This document shows positions 42,694 to 55,135 of a DNA stretch of 64,000 nucleotides, piece after piece. The stretch's first letter is position 1; each line of letters begins with the position of its first letter. Source of the DNA: Labyrinthula sp. Ha (lineage: Eukaryota > Sar > Bigyra > Labyrinthulida > Labyrinthulaceae); assembly GCA_015227615.1 (NCBI GenBank), contig JAALGZ010000040.1, positions 1 to 64,000 on the forward strand, in the 5' to 3' direction. The notes beneath the pieces were generated by a model. That model was not told the origin of the DNA, did no database searches, and worked only from the letters and a program-made list of their open reading frames with translations. The position numbers and the translations under genes were made by a program.

Positions 42694-44509
42694 ATGAGAG
42701 CTTTACATTCATCTCTAACTCGAAAATTGGCCAAAGATAGCTTTGTTTCCGGCTTGCACAGTGCAAAAACTTTTCCTCGAAATTTGACAAGACAATCAAT
42801 TCTTTACAGAAGCGACTCTATTGAAGCTGAGGCACATCTAAAGGAGCTGAGTACTGAAATTGATTCGATGAAGAAGCTTATGAATAAACATGATGACATG
42901 TTGACTCAAATCTTGGTTCATTTACAGCAATCCAACTCTACAAATTCCGTTCCAGAAGAAAGTTCCTCACCGGATGCCCACAAGAAAATTCCTACAAAGA
43001 ATCCAAGGGTATAGCTTAATATTATATTATTATCTATAGGGATTTATTGAAGTTCATCGACATGCTGAGCCATATAGACCAGCAAAGCAGAGGTCGAGAG
43101 ATTGGTCAGAAATTAACTTGACGAAAACAAGTTCTCTTTCTCCTGATAATATCCTTGAAAGACAAGAACAAGCCTCGAGATGTATGGATTGTGGGACTCC
43201 GTTTTGTCAAACACACTCTGGATGTCCAATCAACAACCTAATTCCTGAGTGGAACGAACTTGTAGTTGATAATCAGTTTGAGGCAGCTTACCATAGGTTA
43301 GCCAAGACAAATAATTTCCCAGAATTTACAGGAAGAGTGTGTCCTGCTCCATGTGAAGGTGCTTGTGTTGCTGGTTTAATTGATGAAAGTGTAACAATAA
43401 AGAATATCGAATATCAGATAATTGATACTGCTTTCGAGAACGGATGGGTCAAGAAGAGAGAAGTTACGAAGCGGACAGGAAAGAAAGTTGCGGTAATTGG
43501 AAGTGGACCAGCTGGATTGGCTTGTGCTGATCAGCTTAACCAATCGGGACATAAAGTAACTGTTTTTGAAAGGGAAGATCAGATTGGGGGATTGATGTAT
43601 TACGGAATCCCTAATATGAAAATCGATAAGCGTCAGGTGCAAAGAAGAGTTAATCTTCTTGATGAAGAGGGCGTTGAGTTCAAATCAGGGGTTACTGTTG
43701 ACCAAAGCAATGGAAAAGAGATATATGATGACTATGACGCCGTCGTTGTGTGTGCTGGATCTACTGTTCCTCGGGGTTTGGGATCTATGAAAGGAGCTGG
43801 TGCTAAAGGTATTCACTTTGCTATGGAATATTTGACTGCAAATCAGAAAAACCTCGAACTTGATCCAGAAACTGGCAAGTGGACTGACAAAGAGAATCCA
43901 GCAGACGGGTATATCTCTGCAGAAGGAAAGGATGTAGTTGTAATTGGTGGTGGTGATACTGGTACTGATTGCATTGGAACTGCGCTTAGACAGTACTGTA
44001 AAAGTTTGGTTAATTTGGAGCTGCTACCTAAGAATCCTAACTCCAGAGACCAGAAATTAAATCCATGGCCATTGTACCCTAAAGTCTATAAGATGGATTA
44101 CGGACATGAAGAAAGTGCCAGCTTGTTTGGCGAAGATCCTAGAGAATACGCAGTTAGTACTGAAGAAATATTGACTGATGATGAAGGAAAAGTCACCGGA
44201 GTAAAAACTGTCCACGTCGCTAAGGATCCACAAGGCAGTCTCGTGCCAGTTCCGAACTCAGAGAATATTCTTCCAGCCGATTTAGTTCTTCTTGCTATGG
44301 GTTTCACAGGACCTGAAGCACCTCTTCTTGATGCGTTTGGCCTAGACAAGGATGCTCGCGGGAATGTTGATGCTGCATATGGAAAATACCAAACCAGTAA
44401 AGAAAAAGTGTTTGCTGCTGGTGACTGTCGACGCGGTCAAAGTTTAGTTGTCTGGGCTATTAATGAAGGACGGGGCGCTGCAGATGCAGTCAATCAATAC
44501 TTGAAGTAA
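42694..44509 (+). CDS. Free-standing glutamate synthase small (beta) subunit-type oxidoreductase, probably mitochondrial
   Basis: Exons 42694-43008 and 43040-44509 (31-nt GT-AG intron, phase 0) give 594 residues. The start is ATG 42694, next to a GTG. Residues 1-35 are rich in Arg, Ser and Leu and free of acids until Asp16, like a mitochondrial presequence. Residues 47-90 look like a coiled coil (AHLKELSTEIDSMKKLMNKH). From residue 106 (GFIEVHRHAEPYRPAKQRSR) the GltD domain is complete: cluster-binding Cys at 153, 156, 161 and 167 and CPAPCEGAC at 206-214 for two [4Fe-4S] clusters, FAD motif GSGPAG at 259-264, NAD(P) motif GGGDTGTD at 408-415, and the end motif AAGDCRRGQSLVVWAINEGR. In GOGAT this subunit passes NAD(P)H electrons to the glutaminase/synthase subunit, absent here. 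Convergent with ZIP1, 218 bp apart. Confidence 0.88.
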
Positions 44510-44727
44510 GAAATTTTTCCTCATCTGTGCTTTGACTCTAATCTACTGTTTATACTGAAACAAATAATACAGATTTTTCAATCATATATTTTAAGTCTGC
44601 TTTCTTGCTTGTTTTCAAAAGATTCATTTATTGAAACATTAACCTTTCCGAAAAACTATTTAAAACTAACAGAAACTGTTCGAAGTGTTCAAAAGACTAA
44701 ACTGTACCATCTATTCAGAAAAAATAA

Positions 44728-45782
44728 CTACAAGATAAATAATATTAAACTAAGGGCCATAACAAAGCATCCAACAAAAACAGCCTTAGAAACATATTTG
44801 TCTTCTGGATCATATCTATGAGCAGTAGGAATAAGCTCTTTCAAAACTATAGTAACCATCATCCCCGCAACTATACCAAACAAAGTCCCATAAGCTGCAT
44901 GTCCCAAAACAGTTCTCAAAAATAAATATCCCATAATAGCACCTAGCAACTCAGTAAATCCCGAAAAGAAAGAAAGCAGAAAGCCTTTAAATCTCGATCC
45001 CGTCGCATAAAAAACAGGAATTGCAACACAAAGACCTTCTGGAATATTATGGATTGCAATAGCAACAGCAAGTGCACCTCCAACGCTTGGATCCGCTAAA
45101 GTGGCAACAAACGTAGCAAGACCTTCACTAAGCAATAAGTGATACAAGAAAAAATTTACGGAAAGTTATGTAGTCCAATTGCTAGAGCAGTTTTAATCCC
45201 CATTCGGTGAAGTTTATGTCCAGTAGAAATTACTTCATCATGTCCATAGGCTTTGGGAACTGTTTGAACATGTTCCACAGACATTCTTGAGATCTGCTTT
45301 ACCAATTCCATTTGAACTTCATCCAACACTTTTTCATTTCCGTCAAATAGAAGATAAACAAGTAAATCTAAGCCGTAAGTTAATGCAACACCAGAGAAGA
45401 AGCAGATTGTAGCCATCACTGTAGCTGCATTTGCAGCATCTTCTTCTCCATCCTCTTCTATTGTTTTCCAAAGACATTCACAAGCTGAAAAGTCTTCAAC
45501 TGATTTCTGGAAGATTTCTACAAAAGAGACGTAGATCATTACACCTGCAGAGAATCCAAGAGCTGCTCCTAACAAAAGTTTGTTTTCCATTTTAACGTAA
45601 TTACAAAGGACAAGAGCACTACCAAACGTAGTAGATAAACCAGCGGCTGCTACAAGAACAAACGCGAGTAAAACATTCTCATCTCTCTCCTCTGGCTCAA
45701 TTTCCTCAGGAAAAAAGCTACAAGTTGCGTTACAAAGGGCAGTTGTTTCGTCATCCGCACATTCAAAATATAAAGCAACCAT
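44728..45782 (-). CDS. ZIP-family metal transporter (ZupT/GufA-like), copy 1
   Basis: Exons 45160-45782 and 44728-45127, with a 32-nt GT-AG intron at 45128-45159, give 340 residues from ATG 45782. ZIP proteins move Zn2+ and related divalent metals into the cytosol. The metal-binding helix motifs are both present: HNFPEG (its Pro codon is split by the intron) in TM4, followed at usual spacing by HNIPEG in TM5. About eight hydrophobic segments are visible, with an acidic, Cys-containing N-terminus (CADDETTALCNATC) and a variable loop between TM3 and TM4. It is a close paralogue of the gene at 53.9 kb with the intron at the identical position. Confidence 0.93.
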
Positions 45783-48003
45783 TTATTCCTCTCAACTTTT
45801 GCTGCTTGTTAAGTTTATGTTTATTTCTGTTTTAGAAAACAGGAAAAGTTTTTCCCAAGGGAACCAGTTCATTGACTTACGACCGAGTATAGAAATATAC
45901 GGAAGGCCTTGAAACAACACAAAATATTTCTAGGACCTCCTATCTGATTACAGTTTATGTTTACTTTCCTTATGGTCTGATTGATTTCCCAAGGACAAAT
46001 ACTGAGTATCTCCAACTTTTTCCGGTTCTCAAATAGTTCAGTATAAGTTGTCTATCAACAAAAATATTCTGTTAATAAAGATATTCAACTTTTATTCAAG
46101 TGCTACAGTAGAAGTCAATTGCAAATATACCAAGTATGTTCCTATGTAGATATGCTATGTAACAGATAATCAGTATAATGAAGCCCATACAATATTAACG
46201 TTATTTTGATACAAATATATATGGCATATTCCTTTTTCGTGTACTGCCGGATACACTAACGGATAGAGATAAACCGGCAGAATAGAGTAAATGAAGATCT
46301 CTAGAATTCACAATCTTTTACATATCTGTTTTAGGTTCTATAACTTGGATTATGGTTGGTTGGTTATAAGAATAAAACCAATCAAATTGCAAGTTAATAA
46401 ATGCATAACATGAGAGTGAACGTAGAGTTGCGTTTTGAATGATGCTTCACGACATAAACCATTCAGTTTGACTGAAGAAAACACCTAATTATTCCCATCA
46501 AGCAAAATTCAATGTTTCTTATTTAACAAATAATGGCTTTTAGTTAACTAGAGCGGCGTTTAGTGAAGACAACTTCAAGTACATGGTGTAGTGGTTATAT
46601 TTTTTGGTTTCAGCTTTGGTTCCTTGTTGGTTTTCGAAATATTTCGATATGTTATGGTTGTTCTTGTTTGTTGTGATTGTTTCTCGTTTTAGCTTTCTGT
46701 TTGGTTGTATGAGTGAAGCGAAAATGTGGAAAATTCTGCTGGAGGTTGATATAAATGGGAACCTGTGTTATATTACGAGCCTGTGATAAAGATATGTCAG
46801 TAATAAGTGGTTGTTGGCTTTTCCCGAAGTGTTTTGTGAAAGATATGAGTGGGATGAAGCGATTTGTGAGATAATTTATTGTCTTTTCAGCTTTGTATTT
46901 GGTGATATTTTCGCCCGTGATGTTATTTGAGGGTGTGCACTTTACTGATGTTTTTATGCTATGAATTTACATTAGGTGATATTGGTTGATATGGATTTGG
47001 AATGGAATATCGTTAATTACGATTGAAGCATAACAGTGCTAGTAAGAATTCTGGTATAAGTAATATGTATATTAGCTTGAGAAATGATATATCTCGGTAT
47101 TGGAAATAAGTTGAAATCTGAGATATCATACCATGTTTTGGAATAGTTGAATAATAATAAGCCGTTAAGCGTTAATTGTTAAGGAAAAAAGAAAAAGTTC
47201 TATATTTTTAAGGGTACCTGAAAGCTTTGTATAGTGTTGATTTTTGGCCACGCGTATAAGCGTCTACTTTTTGTTCAAGTGTACACGAAAAGCATTTTAA
47301 TGGACAGATACCCAAAACTTTAAATTTGCTCTTCCTATTTGAGTTGAAAGATAAACAAATCCAGCCTAGAAATAACAAAAACTTCCTAGTGTGCAGAAAA
47401 AGAAAAAAACCAATACAAACGGGTAGGGATTCCTTACAACATTACACCAAGCTTTGTCTGCAGAAGCTTCAAACCTGGTTGTTTGCCACTTCTTGGGAAC
47501 TTTACATAGTCGAGATATGTTGGAAATAAGTTTTGTTTGTTTACAGAAGTGCTACCTTTATTATTGATCAAAAGGAAACTCTGTCAGGGAACCTTATCAA
47601 CATATGGTTCTTAACAAGAATGTCGCAATGAGAAAACATTTCTGTGCAGTAAGAAACGTAATTTTCGTGCTCAACGGTATTACTGAGAGTTCGAGATCCG
47701 ATAAGAGATTTCCTTTCAGGAATAACGGAAAGGGAAATTTGGCAAAAAAGTTTTCGATAGTTAACGTTAAGCATGATTTTAAACCATATAAAGCATTAAA
47801 CAAGACGTTACCAGCAATAAAGGCCTATCAATAGCCACCATATACAGAGTATAAACCATAAGCAAAGGCTTTCAGTACTCTTAATATGTTAACAATGCTA
47901 GTAACTTTCGTTTCTTTCATTATTCAATACAACACTGATGAAGAATAGAAAGAAACAGTCAGAAAAAAGTGTGACATATGATGATATTAAATTATTTCTA
48001 TGG

Positions 48004-48290
48004 TCATAAGCACAACGTTTTATTACATCTAATTAGAAAGTCTACAAGAAAATGAAAGTATAGCAGACGCAGCAATACAACTAACTGCCCTGGAATTTCT
48101 GTTGTGCGTCCAACTGAGATGAGAGCTTCTGCTACATATCTGAGGAAGTGACCATGTACAGCTATATCTCCTCTTTCTTTCGTATACAATTGCTCCACCA
48201 GTACTTTACCTACATTTTTCATATTTTTCAGAGGCTCAGGTGACAATGCCCTAGTTCTAGTAGCTATGGAGCATAAACATTTTGGAGAAA
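48004..48290 (-). pseudogene. Coding-like fragment, family unknown
   Basis: A minus-strand frame of about 95 codons without an initial ATG reads as compositionally coding (ATRTRALSPEPLKNMKNVGK, then HGHFLRYVAEALISVGRTTE, helical) and is less AT-rich than its flanks. It stops at 48004 (TGA). No domain recognised; it may be an exon of an eroded gene. Confidence 0.25.
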
Positions 48291-51200
48291 GTAGTTAGTT
48301 TTGACATGAAGCCTGGTATCTAAACATCCAGCCATCAATTTGGTTTATTATTAATTGTGCCAGTAGTTTGCGCTTTGTTCTTACTCAGTTTTAAACAACA
48401 AAATTTTATTATTATTTAAACTATTTCTAAGGTTCAAAATCGTTTTACAGGGTTCTTTCTCATGCTTGTCGTACTTGGGGCCAGCTCTTAAGATAATAGT
48501 AAACAAGTCTAAACCTTTCTAACACTCAAAGATACCTACTCGGAGGGGGTAACCATTTGAACAAAAGGCCTGGAAAAGTTCATTGACTGGCAAAGTGCAG
48601 TTTCTAGTAAATCTTAGTGCAGAACGCAAGCTTTTACCTGAAGAATATTAAGTATTAACTTTCTCAATTACAACGAGTTATAATCTTGAACTCTTGATAT
48701 CCCCAATCTAGAGATTTTCCTTCTTAGCGAGAGTCTTAAAGTGCAAAGTAACCTTCCTTAAAAGAGTTCCTGAGGCTACGGATGAAACTTTCTCAAAGCT
48801 TCCAACAGCCAAACATTTCAATCCTTGCCTATGCAATGCAGCCGTAGCCATGTTGAGAGTAGACTTTCACAAACAGCAGAAATTCTAAAGAGATTTGCAC
48901 TCATTTCATACTTTTATCAAGCACTCAAGTTGGCCCTAGGAAATTTTTTAAATATTTGAGAACTCCTGGGCATAACAAAATTATTACTATGATGACTCAC
49001 TCCTAAGATCTCCATCCTGCTGTATGACGTGGCAGTTCTCGTGACAATGGCTAATTAATTACTTCCCAATGGATTTAATGTACCTGCACTTCTCCAAGTG
49101 TGATGTCTTATTCATTTCACGTAGCCAAGACTTTTTTCTTATGCCAGGGTAAATATTTTGGCGATTAAAAAGCTTTTGGATTTTCATGACTACAGGATTT
49201 ATCAGTTAGCTCTAGGTAGTAGAGATTGGAGCTCAAAGTGGAAGGAATTTCTGAACAGATATTACGTTTCTAAACTCGAATGTATCATATAGCTGGTTAG
49301 ACAAAGACATTAACTACGGGTAGTTTACATAACCTAGGAATAGAACTTAAACAAGAATGGCCAGATATATTTTTGTTCACAGGAGACCATTTGCTTTAAT
49401 TTATCTAAATTACCAAGAGAAACCAATAAATATACAAAAGAGTTACCCTGCAGAAACAAAAAAAAATAGGAAACAATTTGAATGCTACACTTCCTAAAAC
49501 AGTTTTAAGGTGCTTATTTAATGTGGTACCCCTACTATTTTTCTGTTGCTTATGTGTTGGTGTCTTCCTAAAGCAGGTTTATTACAAGTTAATTTTGAAC
49601 AAAGGACATCTGGGAATTTACATAACAAAATGTTTCAAATATTATATTCTTAACCATTACTATCATGATAACACTGGAAAGTTTTTTGATAGTATACTAT
49701 CTGGTATTTAATTCTATTCCTAACTTATTCAAGCTTTCTTGTGAATAAATGCTGAAGGCTAATGCTGGCTCTGTTTTCACCCGGGCCTTGCTTTTTGGTA
49801 ATATTATGTACACCTAGAGGCGAGACCAAACATTCCTTTAAAAGATTACTGCCACGCAGTCTAGTGCCGCATGATAGAGTTTCTAATTAAGCCAAATGTC
49901 TTAATAGATTCTAACCTTTACGAAAATTTTCTCACTCATTAATGATAATTTCAACATTACACATCTACTTCTGTTTTGCTCCGTCCAACATTACAATTCT
50001 CTTCGGGCTATTTTTTGTTTGGAACTTCTCCCAGAAGCTCAGCATGTTAATACCATTAGTATTAGACAAATTATAAGAACATACTCTGGAAGCCATAGCA
50101 ACTTAGGCAGATTTTTCTACTTCTTAATTTAAGAGCAGATTCTGTAAAATCTCTAATTCAGAATGTGTACCTACATTAATTCCCTTATATGTTGTGGTTC
50201 TTCATAAAAAAACAAGAGCTATAAGAAAGTTACATTTTTTCTCATAAAAGAACCTGTTATTTTTTATAGAACGATTTATAGAAAGAATAACTCAAAATAA
50301 TTTATGTCACCAGTGCATATTAAAACAAGATTTACCAATCAAGTAACGATCACTGACAAATACTGCAGCGAGTTTATATTTTTTGAAATGAAATCAGGAC
50401 CCTTTGGTTAAGTGCTAACTACCAACATTAACTTTTTGTTAAAATATATCTATAAAAAACTTTATTTTCAATGTCTTAAGTATTAGTCGTATGTTCTTTG
50501 GATGTAACAACATCTAAAATCACGGTATTACCATTGTTATTTCTGTTCAAATTCCCCTAATTCTGAATTTTATCTAGGTCAGTATTATTTAGGAGATCAA
50601 AGAATTGATCGGGCTCTGTTCCCAAGAACTTTATTTTAGATAGTAAAAAAAAAAGAAACAAAAGTTAAAACCTACATTTATTGCCAAAATCACAAAGAAT
50701 ATGCCGACTAAGAGCGAACTCGTTAAGTTGCATTAAAACTGTTTGACTCGATGAAAATGAACCAATCTAAAACGCACGCTACGACCCATCTTTTGAGCTA
50801 CTAAGCTAAATATCTTATTTTAGATCACTAAGCTATGTAATTTTAATGGTTTTACTAACTTCATAAGATCTTTGCTTTTATCGAATTCAGTGATTCAAGT
50901 GGTAGTGTTTATTTTATCAGTGCTCCGCTATTAACAATGACGAGATGATAATAGCAAGGCAGCATGATTTATGGACTACAGTCCATAAAAAATCTCCTGG
51001 TCAACATGTTTCTCTTGATCTACCTAAGGAATCATTTTATTTAAGATTTTTAATTTCGTCATTTATGAAACTTGCGATTTCACTAGTTAGTTGATACGCT
51101 CTAGTCATAGATATGGTTTATATTAGAAATGAAAGTTCATATACTGCATTATGGCCAAGTTATATTGTTTACTTTTGGGGATACATATAGCTTAAAGAAA

Positions 51201-51414
51201 CTACTGGCATAGACTACTGAATACCACGTTTTTCCTAGGATTCTGTAAATTTGCCATAGATGTTGAACTACCTTGGTTAATAATAAATTAAAAAAGTATA
51301 GTTAAACTCCAACGTAAAGTTTATTCGCATAGTTTGCCTTCTACACTACATTATCACTCAAAAAAATTATTAAACTTTAAACTTACAAATATTCAACGTT
51401 AAAAATATAAATTA

Positions 51415-51479
51415 TATGGTACTAAGTTTCTTAGTGCAATCAACCTATTGGTATGAAGCTAAGTAAACTTAGTACCATA
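51415..51479. repeat. Hairpin-forming inverted repeat
   Basis: TATGGTACTAAGTTT at 51415-51429 pairs perfectly with AAACTTAGTACCATA at 51465-51479, and CTTAG/CTAAG extends the stem after a one-base bulge. The loop is about 24 nt. No terminal duplication is evident. It could be a tiny MITE or a structured RNA. Confidence 0.7.
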
Positions 51480-53903
51480 AAAAAATATGTTTCAACCAAT
51501 TAATTCGAGTTTCTAGCTCTAAAAAAACTGTCTCTTCAATCATAGAATCGCTAAAAGGAGCAGAGGTTCATGGTTACAGAAAGGTAGCAACAGAAGGATT
51601 TTCAGAGCGCGTTCTCTTCCAAGGATTGCTCTACTTCATCCGCACATTTCTGAATATATCAGCAGTTGAATTACATATGGCGACTTCCACCAGCGCAAGC
51701 GTTTTTATTGAAACATGAATGAGGATACTGTAGAGCATTTATACCCGAATGCTTCAAAACAAACACTTTGCTGATCCATGAAGCTTAAAGGGAAGAAGCC
51801 GAAACACTCATACAAAATTCAAAATGGGGATCAAGTAAAAACGTAATGGGTCTCTGCGGTGACCGTAGAATAAACTATCGACATATTTAACTTCACGGCA
51901 TAAATAATTTTTTAAATTTTAGATTTGTCTCTGAAGCTGGTGAAAAAGCTCTCCTTACTAAGAGTATTATTATAGGGAAGTAAATCTTGCCACATAACCC
52001 AGAAATACCTACATGTATGGCCAGTATCGTAAGTCTGAAACAATTCGCAAGTAAATGAAAAGAATAAAAAAACACATAGGAGACAAAGGTAGTCTGTAAA
52101 GAAAACTGACACCTATACATGTACATTTTTTTGAACGCCGAGTTAAATATCCATTGGTGGAGCAAATGGGTAAAACGGTTTGTAAACATCTCCAAATATT
52201 CGAATCCTCATATGAAACATAAAATTTAGCCAATTTTAGTAAATGTATTTTTTCTCCATTAAGTTTATGGATTAAGAAATCTGTAAAAAGAATTTTTGCG
52301 GTATTAAATCAGCTTTACAGTGCATTTTTTCTTGTTGACTATATGAGATCTGAATTATAACACGGCGTGCATGTATCTTCTTTAGAAACAGATGGACCAC
52401 GTCAAAGCTATAAAGAGACGGGGATGCGAGAAAAACCAAGAACCGAGAAAGATTTACCATATAACCTGACAGAAAAAATAACACCATGTTCATTCCCCAG
52501 TAACAAATAGAAAGGGTAACCTAAAAATACTTTTTCTTTTTTCACTCCATAGATCAAATGCTTAAACTACATATGAGCCACAAAAACAGGAATCCAACCT
52601 ATAGCAACAACTTGAGCTCATGAAACACGCAGATTTATTCGATCAGACAGAAACTACCTTAGAAATGTGTAATCCTGGCTTTACCATTATCTTGTTTGAT
52701 TTGGTTGCTCAAGATTTCCTCTTCAATATTCTCTTGCTGGTACTTAGAACTCTGATGATCTGGTGTTATCTTTTTAGGAGGTATGAAATTTAAGGAAGAG
52801 TGAGGTAAGTTTATAATTATCCGGTCCCTGTTTTATTAGCTTAGATTTCATGAAGCTCTAAGAAACTAGTTCAACCTCGAGCATTTTTATATGACTGTAG
52901 ACAAAAATTATTTGCCCATCAAATTGGCGGTAAAAACCTGCGGGTATCCAGTTGTTCCAAGCATATTTTTAATAGAGTGATATGCATAGATTGAAACTAA
53001 CCAACCATAATTAAATTGAATACAGATTTTAAACGGTAGGATCACACAGTTCTCGTCTTGCTGTACCAAAACTTGTGAAAGTTACTTTCTCAGTATTACA
53101 TGTTACTAGGTTTCAATGTGTCTTAAGGATAAAAACTGTTCTCTGAAGGAAGGGCCCAGCGTACTTCTAAAACTTAAACAGATTTCACAATAAAGGAATT
53201 GTATTCCTACTAACATGTTTTAGAGTGGTCGTTGCGTATTATTTACTTAAAATGGCATATCCCTCTTAATTACAGCAAAACCGAGCAAAACACAGAGTCT
53301 AGTAAAGTTTAATTATTTTAAGCACTCCATACAGCAATTAACGTATGTGATGGAGTTAAAGCACTATTCCATTTCGCAAAGAAATTTTTATAAAGCCACT
53401 TAGCTCTGCTGGTTTGATGAATATCTTAAAGGTTTTGATTCTTCATTTGCTGTCAAAGAAGCTCACTATCTTGCCACTATTCGATTGAAGTCATTATCAA
53501 CTTTAAGAATTTATCAGCACTAATATCATAGTTTTTTCCTAGTTTGTATTCATTTTGGGGCTTCTTCTGCAAGAAATCTTTAATAGAGCACATAATACAC
53601 AATACTTACCAATTTTCCACGCCCAAAATATACCGCGAATTCAAGGACATGATTATGTGGTATTTACCAAAGTTACATATATCTATTACTTTTTAGCTTG
53701 AATTGCACAAATATGTGTGAGCTGTAGTTTCTGTGGAATATTGTTGAAATTATCCCTCAACGCCAGTTATCCGTTTGAAAAGTTGTAACAGCCAAAATTA
53801 AAGATAAAGCGGGAAACTAAAAAGAAAAAAGTGAACAAAATCCTATACTGAATAAGCTTCTGCAATAAGTACCTTAGTTAGAGCATTGCAACAAACTCCT
53901 GAC

Positions 53904-54963
53904 ATGCTTTTGCAAGAAATCATATGTGCAGAAGAAAACGTTACAGAAATATGCAACATTTCTTGTTGGATAGGCTACGCTGAAGAAGATGCCAGTTCTA
54001 GGGACGAAAATCTATTATTAGCGTTTGCTCTGGTTGCGGCTGCTGGTTTATCTACAACTTTTGGCAGCGCTATGGTATTGTGTAAAATTGTTCAGGTAGA
54101 GAACAAAGGACTGCTTGGATCCGCGCTTGGTTTTTCCGGAGGTGTTATGATATATGTCTCTTTTGTAGAAATATTTCAAAAGTCTATTGAGGATTTTGCA
54201 GCTTGTGGTTGCTTATGGAAAACTGTAGAGATGGATGGTGAAGAAGAGACAGAAAATGCTGCTGCAGTAATGGCCACGATTTGTTTCTTTGGCGGAGTGG
54301 CACTTACTTATGCTTTGGATCTAGTTGTTCATCATATGTTTGACGGCGACGAAATTGGTGTTAAGAATATCCAACTGGACAGGGCCAACTCTGATCATGT
54401 TGGCAAGGATGATGTCCACGCAGAGGACTCAAAATCTGTTAAAGAGCAGAAGGAAGATCTGCTAGCACTTGGAAGCAAGCTTCGTCGAATGGGTATTAAA
54501 ACAGCCTTGGCTATTGGACTGCACAACTTTCCGTATCTTTTTTTTGTGTTTTTATGCTCCTAGTGAAGGCCTTGCTACGTTTGTTGCTACTTTGGCAGAT
54601 CCTACTGTCGGTGGTGCACTTGCCGTTGCTATTGCCATTCATAATATTCCAGAAGGTCTTTGTGTTGCTATCCCGGTATACTACGCAACGGGCTCAAGAT
54701 TTAAAGGTTTCTTACTTTCTTTCTTTTCTGGGTTTACTGAGCTGCTAGGTGCTGTAATGGGATACTTATTCTTGAGAACTGTCCTTGGAAGTGCAGCTTA
54801 TGGAACTCTGTTTGGAATAGTTGCGGGGATGATGGTTACTATAGTTTTGAAAGAGCTTATTCCTACTGCTCACAGATACGATCCAGAAGACAAGTATGTT
54901 TCAAAGTCTATTTTCGTTGGTGCGTTTGTCATGGCCCTCAGTCTTATACTATTCATCTTATAG
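53904..54963 (+). CDS. ZIP-family metal transporter (ZupT/GufA-like), copy 2
   Basis: Exons 53904-54532 and 54564-54963, with a 31-nt GT-AG intron (54533-54563), give 342 residues. ATG 53904 is used; the frame opens six codons earlier only at a TTG. It shares with copy 1 the same N-terminal Cys-rich acidic head, the AAAGLSTTFGSA helix, MIYVSFVEIFQKS, HNFPEG (split by the intron in the Pro codon) and HNIPEG, and a nearly identical last exon. The loop before TM4 is longer and more acidic and has two His (NSDHVGKDDVHAEDSK), so metal sensing may differ. Start codons of the two copies face each other across about 8.1 kb, an inverted duplication. Confidence 0.93.
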
Positions 54964-55135
54964 AGCGAGTTCTAACGCTTTATTTACGAAGAAAGTATTT
55001 TCACAGCGTTGTGTTAGTTGAGCTCAGTCTATGGTCTAACTAAGTAAGTTGATATTAGTTCACAGAGTTTTTCAGTTACCATTTTCTCATTCAGTTATAA
55101 TTTCTTAACCGTTTAACAGAAAAAAAAGGAAAAAA

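Larger units (their letters stand above)
45783..53903. other. Spacer of about 8.1 kb between the two inverted ZIP genes
   Basis: No convincing intact gene. Contents worth noting: a tRNA A-box-like sequence at about 46585-46600, a coding-like fragment at 48004-48290 (minus), an ATG-initiated 76-codon frame at 47604-47834 without motif, and the hairpin at 51415-51479. The rest is stop-dense in all frames. Confidence 0.5.

Noticed and set aside
47604-47834. ATG-initiated 76-codon frame
   Set aside because: No motif, no neighbour relation, chance length.
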